Positions 52,583 through 61,837 of a stretch of DNA of 64,000 nucleotides are shown here, in pieces (position 1 is the stretch's first letter; every line of letters begins with the position of its first letter). Origin of the DNA: Aliamphritea hakodatensis. Its GTDB lineage: Bacteria > Pseudomonadota > Gammaproteobacteria > Pseudomonadales > Balneatricaceae. The stretch covers positions 3,224,001 through 3,288,000 of the forward strand of contig NZ_AP025281.1 of NCBI RefSeq assembly GCF_024347195.1. Direction: 5' to 3'. Below the pieces are notes generated by a model. It ran no database searches. It was not told the DNA's origin and saw only the letters and a list, made by a program, of their open reading frames with translations. A program made the position numbers and the translations under genes.

Positions 52583-52945
52583 TTAAAAGCCCCATTTATC
52601 TACTTTTGTAACTCTGCCTTTGAGATCGAATGAAACCCTTACAAGCTTTTCGTCTTTTTCGATAACAGAACCTGACTCTGCCTTTCTTTGTATGATGTAC
52701 CAATATGTTGAGCCAATAATATCAGGCTTATACATTTTGGGTTCATACAAATCACGAATTTCATCCGGTTGAGGTAATACGCTGAGAACTTCTTTTGCAG
52801 TACTGCCAATTTCAATTTTTGTGTACTGGTTAATAATTAATGAAGCCCGCTCTTCATTGGCATAGTACGGATATCGTAATTCTGCTATTACCGGCGAGTT
52901 TGCAAACAGGAGTAACCAGAAAAATGTGATTGCTAGCTTGCTCAT
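52583..52945 (-). CDS. Small exported protein, BamE/SmpA-like fold possible
   Basis: 120 residues. Signal peptide MSKLAITFFWLLLFANSPVIA is cleaved near 21; the mature part contains YTKIEIGSTAKEVLSVLPQPDEIRD, the beta-alpha start common in SmpA/OmlA (BamE)-like domains. No lipobox Cys. The ATG at 52945, with GGGAG just upstream, is preferred over a frame extending to 53107. Ends 102 nt before the ATPase gene start. Confidence 0.65.
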   Translation of the reverse strand: MSKLAITFFWLLLFANSPVIAELRYPYYANEERASLIINQYTKIEIGSTAKEVLSVLPQPDEIRDLYEPKMYKPDIIGSTYWYIIQRKAESGSVIEKDEKLVRVSFDLKGRVTKVDKWGF

Positions 52946-53199
52946 TTTTTCACTCCCGCCAGTTAGCATTTTAATAATGGGGGTACGCATTTTTCTGCCA
53001 AAGCGAAAAAACCAGAAAAAGTAAGACATTGAATATAAATAACTTTTTAACATCAGCGCCATTGTCTTCAAAAAAGCACGCATGTTTTGATCACTGCCTG
53101 TACGCACAGATTAGCAATGTAACTGAGGACAAAGAAAGAATAGTCCGGGAGCTATCGTTTTGCACGATAACTCCCTCAGAGAGAATGAAACAGCAGAGG

Positions 53200-53961
53200 T
53201 TAAATCCTCAACCCGCCATCCATTTCGATGATCCGGCCGGTAAAGAAGTCGTTTTCGATGATGTATTGCAGGGTGTGGGCCATTTCTTCCACTTCCCCTA
53301 AGCGACGCAGAGGAACGGCTTTCACCATTCGCTCTACGGCTTCAGGTTTCATTTGCGCGGTCATATCCGTGGCGATCACACCCGGGGCAATGCCGCCCAC
53401 CCGGATACCGTGTCTGGCCAGTTCACCGGCCCAGGTAACCACCATGGTTGCCACCGAGGCCTTGGTGGCGGAGTAGTTGGTCTGGCCCATGTTACCGGCA
53501 CGGGATACAGAAGAAATATTGACGATCACACCGCCCTCCCCCTGCAGTGCCATAATGGCGGCCGCTTCACGGGTACAGAGGAAGGTGCCGGTGACATTCA
53601 CATCAAAGACGGAGCGGAACTGATCCAGCCCCATTTTGGCCTGTAATTCGCCGTCTTTCACTTTGATCAGCATGCCGTCGCGCATCAGGCCGGCATTATT
53701 CACTAGCCCGTGTACGCCACCGCAGCTCTCTTTAATCTGTGCAAAGGTCGCTTCAACCGCTGCTTCATCGGTAATGTTGCAGACAAAACCGTGGGCAGTT
53801 CCGCCCAGACTCTGGCACTCAGTTACCGCAGCATCCAGTACCTGTGCGTCCAGATCAATCAGTGCAAGAATGCCGCCCTGCCCGGCCAGATGGCGAGCCA
53901 TTGCCAGCCCCAGACCGCGCCCCCCGCCGGTAATCACAAACACTTTGTCTTTTATTTGCAT
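53200..53961 (-). CDS. SDR-family oxidoreductase, last gene of the valine operon
   Basis: 253 residues. Rossmann motif TGGGRGLGLAMARHLA near 11-26, NNAG near 88, catalytic Ser in VNISSVSRAG and YSATKAS as the Y-x3-K site. Probably a 3-hydroxyacyl or 3-ketoacyl dehydrogenase that uses NAD(P)H on a CoA-linked or free acid. Its position after the acyl-CoA synthetase suggests a helper in branched-chain acid breakdown. A hairpin at 53147-53175 lies just after its stop. Confidence 0.85.
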   Translation of the reverse strand: MQIKDKVFVITGGGRGLGLAMARHLAGQGGILALIDLDAQVLDAAVTECQSLGGTAHGFVCNITDEAAVEATFAQIKESCGGVHGLVNNAGLMRDGMLIKVKDGELQAKMGLDQFRSVFDVNVTGTFLCTREAAAIMALQGEGGVIVNISSVSRAGNMGQTNYSATKASVATMVVTWAGELARHGIRVGGIAPGVIATDMTAQMKPEAVERMVKAVPLRRLGEVEEMAHTLQYIIENDFFTGRIIEMDGGLRI

Positions 53962-54006
53962 GGCATTCGTCTCTTCTTTGTCAGTGTCATTTGAAAACAG
54001 GTTTGT

Positions 54007-55908
54007 TCAGATCATGCCTGAGCGGTGCATGATGTCGGTAATTTCCCCAAGGATGCTTTCATCATCAATGGTAGAGGGCATTTTGTAATCCTGATTGGCA
54101 GCGATCTTACGCAAGATGGCCCGCAGGATTTTGCCGGAACGGGTCTTCGGTAACCGCTGTACCACCACCGCTTTGCGGAAGCAGGCCAGTGCCCCCACCT
54201 GCTCACGTACCATTTGGACCAGTTCGGCTTCCAGTACGTCAGGATCAATATCCACATCCCCTTTCAGGACCACCAGCCCCACCGGCAACTGGCCTTTCAG
54301 TGAATCTTGCATGCCGATCACGGCACATTCAGCCACTGCCGGATGGGCCGATACCACTTCTTCCATCTCCCCGGTGGATAGCCGGTGACCGGATACGTTG
54401 ATCACATCATCCGTACGGCCGGTGATGTACACGTAGCCCTCATCATCTTTAAAGCCGCCGTCACCGGTGTGATAGAAGCCAGGGAAAGCAGTGAGATAGG
54501 AATCAGTGAAACGCTGCGGCTGGTTCCAGATATCCCAGGCAACGCCCGGCGGCATTGGCAGGCTCACCACAATATTGCCGGTTTCATTGGCTTCTACCGG
54601 CTGGCCGGCACCGTCCACCACCTGAATGTCATAACCGGGAATCGGTTTGTTGGTGGAGCCTAAGCGGGAAGCTGAAGGGTTATCCCAGCCCATCATCGGC
54701 GAGGTCATCGGCCAGCCGGTTTCGGTCTGCCACCAGTGGTCGATGACCGGCACGCCAAGTAAATCATCCAGCCAGTGGTAGGTAGATGAGTCCAGCTTTT
54801 CACCGGCCACGAATAAACGTTTCAGGCTACTCAGGTCATACTGTTTACTCAGGGTGCCGTCAGAGTCTTCTTTACGGATCGCCCGGAAGGCTGTCGGTGC
54901 GCAGAACATGGCATTCACACCGTACTCGCTGATTACCCGCCAGAATGCGCCGGCATCCGGGGTACGGATCGGTTTGCCTTCATAGAAAATGGCACTGCAA
55001 CCGCCCATCAGCGGGCCGTAAACAATGAAGGAGTGGCCGACTACCCAGCCAATGTCTGAAGCACCCCACCAGACATCACCGGCCTGCATGCCGTAAACAT
55101 TATGCAGTGCATAGTTCAGCGCAACCGCATGGCCACCGTTATCCCGCACGATACCTTTCGGTGCGCCGGTGGTGCCGGAGGTGTAAAGAATATACAGCGG
55201 ATCTTTGCCCTGCACCGGCACACAGTCAGCCGGTTCAGCACCCTGCTGGCAGTCATACCAATCCAGATCCCGTGCCGGGTCCATGTCCGCCTGCAGCATC
55301 GGTCGCTGACATACCAGCGTATGCAGGGGTTTGTGGGTCGCCAGATCAACCGCCTTATCCACCAGCGGTTTATAGGCAATCAGCTTTTCAAACTCGATAC
55401 CGCAGGACGCGGTGAGGATCAGTTTCGGCCGGGCATCATCAATGCGGATGGCCAGCTCATTCGGGGCAAAACCGCCGAAGACCACTGAATGCACCGCGCC
55501 AATTCTGGCACAGGCCAGCATGGCAACTGCCGCTTCCGGGATCATTGGCATATAGATAACCACGGTATCGCCTTTGGTCACTCCCAGACCTTTCAGAGTA
55601 CCGGCAAAACGGGCCACCTGTTCGTGTAATTCCCGGAAGCTGATGGCCTGTTTTACGCCACTGGCGGGAGAATCATAATACAGGGCGACCTGATCGCCCC
55701 GTGTCGCCAGATGCTGATCCAGCGCCAGATAGCAGGAATTCAGTTCACCGTCCGGATACCAGCGGTGGCTGCCGTTAGGCAGGGCTTCAAGGGTTGTCTG
55801 GGGCGGGCTGAACCAGTTGATGTTGCCCGCCTGCTCCGCCCAGTAAGCTTCCGGGTTTTGCTGAGCTGCCTGATACTGCACCGCATAATCGCTTTGCTGA
55901 TTCGCCAT
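54007..55908 (-). CDS. Short-chain acyl-CoA synthetase (PrpE/ACSS3-like)
   Basis: 633-residue AMP-forming ligase. Landmarks: the N-terminal acetyl-CoA-synthetase extension, ILYTSGTTGAPKGIVRDNGGHAVAL, WWQTETGWP, and the catalytic lysine in LPKTRSGKILR near the C-terminus. RDNGGHAVAL after the P-loop is typical of propionate/ACSS3-type rather than acetate enzymes. In this operon it could activate isobutyrate or propionate. Located between mmsB and the SDR gene. Confidence 0.9.
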   Translation of the reverse strand: MANQQSDYAVQYQAAQQNPEAYWAEQAGNINWFSPPQTTLEALPNGSHRWYPDGELNSCYLALDQHLATRGDQVALYYDSPASGVKQAISFRELHEQVARFAGTLKGLGVTKGDTVVIYMPMIPEAAVAMLACARIGAVHSVVFGGFAPNELAIRIDDARPKLILTASCGIEFEKLIAYKPLVDKAVDLATHKPLHTLVCQRPMLQADMDPARDLDWYDCQQGAEPADCVPVQGKDPLYILYTSGTTGAPKGIVRDNGGHAVALNYALHNVYGMQAGDVWWGASDIGWVVGHSFIVYGPLMGGCSAIFYEGKPIRTPDAGAFWRVISEYGVNAMFCAPTAFRAIRKEDSDGTLSKQYDLSSLKRLFVAGEKLDSSTYHWLDDLLGVPVIDHWWQTETGWPMTSPMMGWDNPSASRLGSTNKPIPGYDIQVVDGAGQPVEANETGNIVVSLPMPPGVAWDIWNQPQRFTDSYLTAFPGFYHTGDGGFKDDEGYVYITGRTDDVINVSGHRLSTGEMEEVVSAHPAVAECAVIGMQDSLKGQLPVGLVVLKGDVDIDPDVLEAELVQMVREQVGALACFRKAVVVQRLPKTRSGKILRAILRKIAANQDYKMPSTIDDESILGEITDIMHRSGMI

Positions 55909-56036
55909 TTCTCACTCCATGAAGCCCATAGCACACCATCGGTCAGGTCAGACCGGAATAAAGGGCTTTGTTATTTTTATTGGTAGCCAGTCCACCGGCA
56001 GTGCCGGCGAACAAAACAGGTTGTAGCACTCAGGAA

Positions 56037-56927
56037 TTACTGGTCCTGATAAAGCTTAAGCACGCTGGAGAAGTCCAGCCCGCCATTGCCCTTGGACTTA
56101 TGCAGGCTGAATAATGCCCGGGCCTGCGAGCCCATCGGAATCGGCGATTCACTCTGCTGGCTCAGTCCCATGGCCAGCCCCAGATCCTTGTACATCAGAT
56201 CCACCTGGAAACCGCCCTGATAGTCGTTGGATGAGGGCACGTTTTCCATCACCCCCGGCACCGGGTTATACACGTTCAGTGCCCAGTTACCGCCAGAACT
56301 CTGCTTCATGATTTCCGACAGCACCGCCGGATCAAGGCCGTTCTTCATGCCCATATTCAGGGCTTCACAGGTACCGGTCATCAGCACCGCCAGTAACATG
56401 TTGTTACAGGCTTTGGCGATTTGCCCTGCGCCATGATCACCGGCATGGAAGATGTTCTTACCCATGCATTCCAGCACAGGTTTCGCCCGGGCAAACTGTG
56501 CATCGTCTCCGCCGACCATGAATGCCAGTGTGCCAGCCACGGCACCGCCCACACCGCCGGAAACCGGCGCATCAATAAAACTCAGGCCCCGTTCGGCAGC
56601 GACAGCCGCAACTTTTTTGGCCGTTGCCGCATCAATGGTAGACGAGTCGATAATCAGCGCTGAAGCGGAAATTACATCAAACAACGGCGTGTCACCGTTC
56701 AGATACACCGCTTCCACATGTTGTCCTGCTGGCAGCATGGAAATAACAAACTCACTGTCACGGGCGGCATCAGCAGCACTGCCCATGATGTTACAACCGT
56801 GATCAGCAGCCGCCTTTAATGCGGCGTCTGAAAGATCAAATACTTTAACCTGATGGCCGGCCTTCGCCAGGTTAGCCGCCATCGGGCCGCCCATATTCCC
56901 TAAACCAATAAATCCGATTGTTGCCAT
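56037..56927 (-). CDS. mmsB: 3-hydroxyisobutyrate dehydrogenase MmsB
   Basis: 296 residues, NAD-dependent oxidation of 3-hydroxyisobutyrate to methylmalonate semialdehyde. NAD-binding GLGNMGGPMAANLAKAGH (7-24), the substrate-binding DAPVSGGVGGAVAGTLAFMVGG near 120, and the catalytic lysine in GAGQIAKACNNMLLA near 170. AGAGGACA gives the ribosome-binding site. Feeds mmsA. Confidence 0.95.
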   Translation of the reverse strand: MATIGFIGLGNMGGPMAANLAKAGHQVKVFDLSDAALKAAADHGCNIMGSAADAARDSEFVISMLPAGQHVEAVYLNGDTPLFDVISASALIIDSSTIDAATAKKVAAVAAERGLSFIDAPVSGGVGGAVAGTLAFMVGGDDAQFARAKPVLECMGKNIFHAGDHGAGQIAKACNNMLLAVLMTGTCEALNMGMKNGLDPAVLSEIMKQSSGGNWALNVYNPVPGVMENVPSSNDYQGGFQVDLMYKDLGLAMGLSQQSESPIPMGSQARALFSLHKSKGNGGLDFSSVLKLYQDQ

Positions 56928-56974
56928 CTTTCTGTCCTCTTCTTAGCCTGTCTGAACAGGCAAAACTGTCATTA

Positions 56975-58081
56975 TTATTCTGTACCCAGGTGCGCTAACG
57001 GATTCACTTCCCAGGGGCTGGTGAAAAACTCGTCCACAATCGCTGGATCAACGTCTGCCAGGGTATTGAATGTCCACTGTGGTGCACCGTCTTTATCCAC
57101 CAGCAATGCCCTGACACCTTCCGGGAATTCCCGGTGACGACAGCACTGTACCGACAGCGCCAGTTCCTGCTGAAATACTTCTTTCAGGGATAAATGCCGG
57201 CAGCGCTGCAACTGACGGGCAATCAGATGAATTGCCAGAGGGCTGCCGTGGCTGATAGCCTGCCGGGCACGCTGTAACCATTTATCGTCGGTGTCCAGCG
57301 TTTGCAGCGCAGTGACCATATCGATCACTGAGTCCTGATCCATCAACTGATTAATGACTTCAAAATGCTCCCGTACCGGCGAGTCTGCCTGCCAGTCATT
57401 CAGGGAATTCTGCTCCAGCTGACGCAGAACAGAGGCTACTACCGTCTGCGCATTCCCCTGCCAGTCGGCCTCACACAGATCATTCAGAACCTGTTGTCTG
57501 CATTCACTTGCAATAAAGCGGTCTGCCAGCCCCAGAAACAGGGCATCTGCAGCATTCATTGAATTACCGGTCAGGCCAAGAAATAAACCGGTTCGGCCCG
57601 GCATACGGTTAAGAAACCAACTTCCGCCCACATCCGGATACAAACCTATGGTAACTTCCGGCATCGCCAGCCGGCTGCGCTCGGTAACCACCCGGTGACT
57701 GCAGCCGCTCATCAGCCCCATACCACCGCCCATCACAATGCCATGGCCCCAGCAAATCAGCGGCTTGCTGTAGGTATGTAACAGATAATCCAGCCGGTAT
57801 TCCTGGGTAAAGAAGCGTTCCGGGAAAAACTCATCGCCGTCACCGGTCATCGCCTTGTACAGGTTGACCACATCACCGCCGGCACAGAAGGCTTTTTCAC
57901 CGGCGCCGTCCAGAAACACACAGACCACAGCATCATCCTGTTGCCAGCGCTGTAACTGCGCCAGCATCAGTTCGATCATGTCCAGGGTCAGCGCATTCAG
58001 AGAACGTTCTGCATTCAGGGTCATCCGGCCAACTTTATGACCAGACGCCGTGGTCAGTTCGTTAAACAGCACACAACTCAT
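56975..58081 (-). CDS. 3-hydroxyisobutyryl-CoA hydrolase (HIBCH-like)
   Basis: 368 residues of the crotonase superfamily with the longer HIBCH form: KAFCAGGDVVNLYKAM near 65-80, MGGGMGLMSGCSHRVVTERSRLAMPEVTIGLYPDVGGSWFLNRMPG near 115-160 and a C-terminal extension. Releases CoA from 3-hydroxyisobutyryl-CoA in valine breakdown. The distal Glu/Asp residues fit HIBCH, not hydratases. 9 nt after the hydratase stop. Confidence 0.9.
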   Translation of the reverse strand: MSCVLFNELTTASGHKVGRMTLNAERSLNALTLDMIELMLAQLQRWQQDDAVVCVFLDGAGEKAFCAGGDVVNLYKAMTGDGDEFFPERFFTQEYRLDYLLHTYSKPLICWGHGIVMGGGMGLMSGCSHRVVTERSRLAMPEVTIGLYPDVGGSWFLNRMPGRTGLFLGLTGNSMNAADALFLGLADRFIASECRQQVLNDLCEADWQGNAQTVVASVLRQLEQNSLNDWQADSPVREHFEVINQLMDQDSVIDMVTALQTLDTDDKWLQRARQAISHGSPLAIHLIARQLQRCRHLSLKEVFQQELALSVQCCRHREFPEGVRALLVDKDGAPQWTFNTLADVDPAIVDEFFTSPWEVNPLAHLGTE

Positions 58082-58090
58082 CCGGTACTC

Positions 58091-58870
58091 CTACTTGTTC
58101 TGCCACACAGGTTTACGCTTATCCAGAAAGGCATTCACCCCTTCGCTCTGATCTTCCGTAAAGAACAGGTCGACAAAGAGTTCGCGTTCAAGAATGTAAC
58201 CCTGATCCCAGTGCTGGGACCGGTTGTTCTGAATCAGTTGCTTACAGGCTGCAATCGCAGTGGGGCTCTGGTCCGCAACCTTTTCAGCCATTGCCAGTGC
58301 CGCTTCCAGGGCCTGCCCCTGTTCAACCACGTCTTCTACCAGACCAATCTGCAGCGCTTTATCTGCCTTCAGCCGTTCTCCGCACAGAATCATCCGTTTG
58401 GTCCAGCCTTCACCGACCAGCATGGTCAGGTTCTGGGTGCCGCCGGCGCAGGGCAGCAAGCCTACCTTGGCTTCCGGCAGCGCCATTTGTGCCTGCGCTT
58501 CTGCAATCCGAATATCGCAGGCCAGCGCAACCTCTAAGCCACCGCCCATGGCGAAACCGTTAATTGCCGCAATGGATACACCACGGAAACGGCTCAGGGT
58601 TTCAAAGGCTTCACCGAAATAGCGGGCCATATCACGGGCAACGCTGCGGTCCCCTTCGGCAAACAGTTTCAGATCTGCGCCGGCAGAAAAGAACTTTTCC
58701 CCCTGCCCGGTAATCACCAGGCTGTAAATCTGCTTATCCTGATTGAGATCCTCCACCAGTTTTTTCAGCCCCTTCAGGCTCTCAGCCGTCCAGGTATTCG
58801 CCGGTGGATTATTCATGGTCAGCACGGCAATGTTGCCACGCTTTTCCAGCATCAGAGCATCGGTCATCAT
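58091..58870 (-). CDS. Enoyl-CoA hydratase (methacrylyl-CoA step)
   Basis: 259-residue crotonase with the usual oxyanion segments FFSAGADLKLFAEGD and GFAMGGGLEVALACDIRIAEAQAQMALPEAKVGLLPCAGGTQNL, including both catalytic Glu positions. In this operon it should hydrate methacrylyl-CoA to 3-hydroxyisobutyryl-CoA. Two ATGs sit together at 58870 and 58867; AAGGAAG precedes both. Confidence 0.92.
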   Translation of the reverse strand: MMTDALMLEKRGNIAVLTMNNPPANTWTAESLKGLKKLVEDLNQDKQIYSLVITGQGEKFFSAGADLKLFAEGDRSVARDMARYFGEAFETLSRFRGVSIAAINGFAMGGGLEVALACDIRIAEAQAQMALPEAKVGLLPCAGGTQNLTMLVGEGWTKRMILCGERLKADKALQIGLVEDVVEQGQALEAALAMAEKVADQSPTAIAACKQLIQNNRSQHWDQGYILERELFVDLFFTEDQSEGVNAFLDKRKPVWQNK

Positions 58871-58898
58871 GATCTTCCTTCTGCCTTATGGATATCTG

Positions 58899-60056
58899 TT
58901 AAACAATTGCTGCGGCGTCTTCAAGTAACAGCCGGCGGGCAATAATCACATTCATAATTTCGTTGGTACCTTCAAGAATCCGGTGCACCCGGTTATCTCT
59001 GACGTAACGTTCCAGCGGGTATTCTTTGATATAGCCGTTACCGCCGAAGATCTGCAGGGCTTCATCCGCCGCCCGAAAGCCGACATCGGTGGCAAAACGT
59101 TTTGCCATGGCACAATAAGTGGTTTTGTCCGGGTGATCCGCATCCAGCCGGGCAGCGGCCATACGCACCATTTGCCGGGCCGCAACCAGTTCGGTGCTGG
59201 CCTCCGCCAGTTTGAACTGCAGTGCCTGAAAGTTCGCCAGCGGCTGGCTGAACTGTTTGCGCTCGTGCATGTAATCCCGGGCCTGATTCAGTGCCTGCTG
59301 AGCCGTGCCGACTGAGCAGGTGGCAATGTTCACCCGGCCACCGTCCAGCCCGCGCATGGCAATCTTAAAGCCGTCGCCGGGTTTACCCAGCATCGCCGTG
59401 GCAGAAACACGCACATCACTGAAACTGATCATACGGGTTGGCTGGCTGTTCCAGCCCATCTTGTCTTCTTTGCGGCCGTACTCAATGCCTTCTGCCCGGG
59501 CATCCACCACAAAGGCGGATATACCGGCTGCACCTTCGCCACCGGTCCGGGCCATCACCACCAGACAATCGCTGCTGCCGGCACCGGAGATAAAAATTTT
59601 ACTGCCGTTAAGAATATAATCACTGCCCTCCTGCCGGGCGGTGGTTTTCAGATGGGCGGCATCCGATCCGGCATTCGGTTCGGTCAGGCAATAAGACCCC
59701 AGCTTCTGGCCGGAGGTAAGGTCCGGGCACCATTGCTGGCGGGTATCTTCATTGCCGAACTCACTAATCATCCAGGCCACCATGTTATGAATGGTGAGGT
59801 AAGCCGTGGTTGAGGTGCAGCCCATGGCCAGTTGCTCAAAGATAATACTGGCATCCAGCCGGGACAATCCCAGCCCGCCCACATCTTCATGGCTGTAAAG
59901 GCCACAGAACCCCAGCTCACCGGCTGCCCGTAATACATCCACGGGAAAGATCTGCTGCTGATCCCATTCGCCGGCATGGGGTTGCAATTCATTCTCTGCA
60001 AAGGTGCTGGCCATGTCACTGAATGCCAGCTGATCTTCGTTTAATTCAAAATCCAT
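58899..60056 (-). CDS. Acyl-CoA dehydrogenase (isobutyryl-CoA type)
   Basis: 385-residue FAD enzyme. YCLTEPNAGSDAAHLKT and the C-terminal EGTNEIMNVIIARRLL are standard; QIFGGNGYIKEYPLERYVRD carries the second FAD loop. The context fits isobutyryl-CoA to methacrylyl-CoA. The ATG at 60056 has GAGGGG just upstream; a GTG eight codons earlier is less likely. Electrons should pass to EtfAB (31341-33021). Confidence 0.92.
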   Translation of the reverse strand: MDFELNEDQLAFSDMASTFAENELQPHAGEWDQQQIFPVDVLRAAGELGFCGLYSHEDVGGLGLSRLDASIIFEQLAMGCTSTTAYLTIHNMVAWMISEFGNEDTRQQWCPDLTSGQKLGSYCLTEPNAGSDAAHLKTTARQEGSDYILNGSKIFISGAGSSDCLVVMARTGGEGAAGISAFVVDARAEGIEYGRKEDKMGWNSQPTRMISFSDVRVSATAMLGKPGDGFKIAMRGLDGGRVNIATCSVGTAQQALNQARDYMHERKQFSQPLANFQALQFKLAEASTELVAARQMVRMAAARLDADHPDKTTYCAMAKRFATDVGFRAADEALQIFGGNGYIKEYPLERYVRDNRVHRILEGTNEIMNVIIARRLLLEDAAAIV

Positions 60057-60140
60057 TGCCTGCCCCTCAATCTCTAACACGTTGTAACTGCATCACTGAA
60101 AACGGCCGGCTCACCTGTCAGGCAACGCCGGCCGAATACA

Positions 60141-61634
60141 TCAGCGCAGGTTAATACTGGTATTCACGCCAGTATCAATATCGTCTTCGAACCAACGGGC
60201 AGTCACCGTCTTGGTTTCGGTATAAAAACGCACCGCCTGCTTGCCGTAAGCATGCTGGTCGCCGTAGAACGACTTACGCCAGCCGGTGAATGAGAACATT
60301 GGCAGTGGCACCGGTACCGGCACGTTGATGCCAACCTGACCGACCTTGATCTCATGCTGATATTTACGGGCCGCCGCACCGGACGCTGTAAACATGGACG
60401 TACCGTTGCCGTAAGGATTGTTATTGATCAGTTCAATGGCTTCATCCAGAGTATCCACTTCCAGTGCAATCAGGACCGGGCCAAAGATCTCTTCCGTATA
60501 AATGGACATATCCGTGGTGACGTTGCGGAACATGGTTGGGCCAACCCAGTTACCGTCCGGGTAGCCTTCAACCACGCATTCGGAACCGTCAAGAATACAG
60601 TCTGCTCCGGCTTCTTTACCCTGGCGGATAAAGTCGAGAATACGGGCTTTAGCCTGCGGATTGATCTGCGGACCATAGCCGGCTTCCGGATCATTCCAGG
60701 CACCGGGACGCACCTTCGCGAGCGCGTCGCGTACTTCCGGAATCCATTCACGGGCTTCGCCAACAAACACGGCCACAGAAATCGCCATACAGCGCTGCCC
60801 CGCCGCCCCGACTGACGCACCGGCAATGTTGTTAATCACCTGTTGTTTCTGGGCATCCGGCATCACCACCATGTGGTTTTTAGCACCGGCGAACGCCTGT
60901 ACACGTTTCATATGATCGGTGCCGGTACGGTAAATGTGTTCACCCACCGCCACCGAGCCGACAAAAGAAATCGCCGGGGTATCTTTATGGGTCAGTAACT
61001 GGTTCACCACGTCCTTGGTACCGTGAACAACCTGTAACAGGCCGTCCGGCGCGCCGGCTTCCTTAAACAGTTCAGCAAGACGCATCGGCGTCAGCGGATC
61101 CTGCTCGGACGGTTTCAGTACGAAGGTGTTACCGCAGGCAATGGCCATCGGGAACATCCACAGAGGAATCATGGCCGGGAAGTTAAACGGGGTAATCCCC
61201 ACGCACACGCCCAGCGGCTGGGTAATGCTGTAGCAATCAATTTTGCGGGCAACGTTCTCAACGGTTTCACCCATGCTCAGTGACGCGATGTTGCAGGCAT
61301 GTTCAACCACTTCAATGCCACGCCAGACATCCCCTTTGGCATCTTCAAAGGTTTTACCGGTTTCCTGTGCCAGCAGGGTCGCAATTTCATCATGATTGTC
61401 TTTCAGTAACGCCTGATACCGCAGCATCAGCCGGGCACGTTCCCCGACCGGAGTTTCTTTCCAGATGGCAAAGGCATTACGGGCTGCAGCAATTGCCTGT
61501 TCAACTTCTTCTGAGGTCGCGCATGGCACCTGTGCCAGCACTTCCTGAGTCGCCGGATTGGTTACCGGAATCCATTCACTGGCACGGCTTGAAACTAACT
61601 CGCCATTAATAAGCAGTGGAACTTGCTGAGTCAT
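60141..61634 (-). CDS. mmsA: Methylmalonate-semialdehyde dehydrogenase (CoA-acylating) MmsA
   Basis: 497 residues of the aldehyde dehydrogenase family, with the catalytic Cys in VGAAGQRCMAIS and the family-specific FAGAKNHMVVMPDA just before it. Converts methylmalonate semialdehyde plus CoA to propionyl-CoA. ATG at 61634 is chosen: AAGGTGA lies 6 nt upstream, inside codons of the possible GTG start at 61643. First gene of the seven-gene operon. Confidence 0.95.
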   Translation of the reverse strand: MTQQVPLLINGELVSSRASEWIPVTNPATQEVLAQVPCATSEEVEQAIAAARNAFAIWKETPVGERARLMLRYQALLKDNHDEIATLLAQETGKTFEDAKGDVWRGIEVVEHACNIASLSMGETVENVARKIDCYSITQPLGVCVGITPFNFPAMIPLWMFPMAIACGNTFVLKPSEQDPLTPMRLAELFKEAGAPDGLLQVVHGTKDVVNQLLTHKDTPAISFVGSVAVGEHIYRTGTDHMKRVQAFAGAKNHMVVMPDAQKQQVINNIAGASVGAAGQRCMAISVAVFVGEAREWIPEVRDALAKVRPGAWNDPEAGYGPQINPQAKARILDFIRQGKEAGADCILDGSECVVEGYPDGNWVGPTMFRNVTTDMSIYTEEIFGPVLIALEVDTLDEAIELINNNPYGNGTSMFTASGAAARKYQHEIKVGQVGINVPVPVPLPMFSFTGWRKSFYGDQHAYGKQAVRFYTETKTVTARWFEDDIDTGVNTSINLR

Positions 61635-61696
61635 TCTGATCACCTTTGATACGTGTTACTGATTCATGTTTTTGCCTGTTTCACTCACACTGCCAG

Positions 61697-61746
61697 GCAA
61701 GGTATTGATTCGATTAAAGCACAGCTCAGCAGTTGCAAGGATTGAT
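61697..61746. promoter_or_regulatory. Direct repeats between mmsA and mmsR-like genes
   Basis: GCAAGGTATTGAT (61697-61709) and GCAAGGATTGAT (61735-61746), about 38 bp apart in the same orientation within the 203-bp divergent region. AraC-family activators typically bind such paired direct sites. The spacing is slightly long for adjacent half-sites, so they may be two separate operators. Confidence 0.45.
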
Positions 61747-61837
61747 AAAGTTGCTGACTTAATGGATTATATTGCTAACAAATAGGTATTTACCCTTATA
61801 TCTTAGTCTAACCTTATCCCAACTGCCGGAGTAAGTC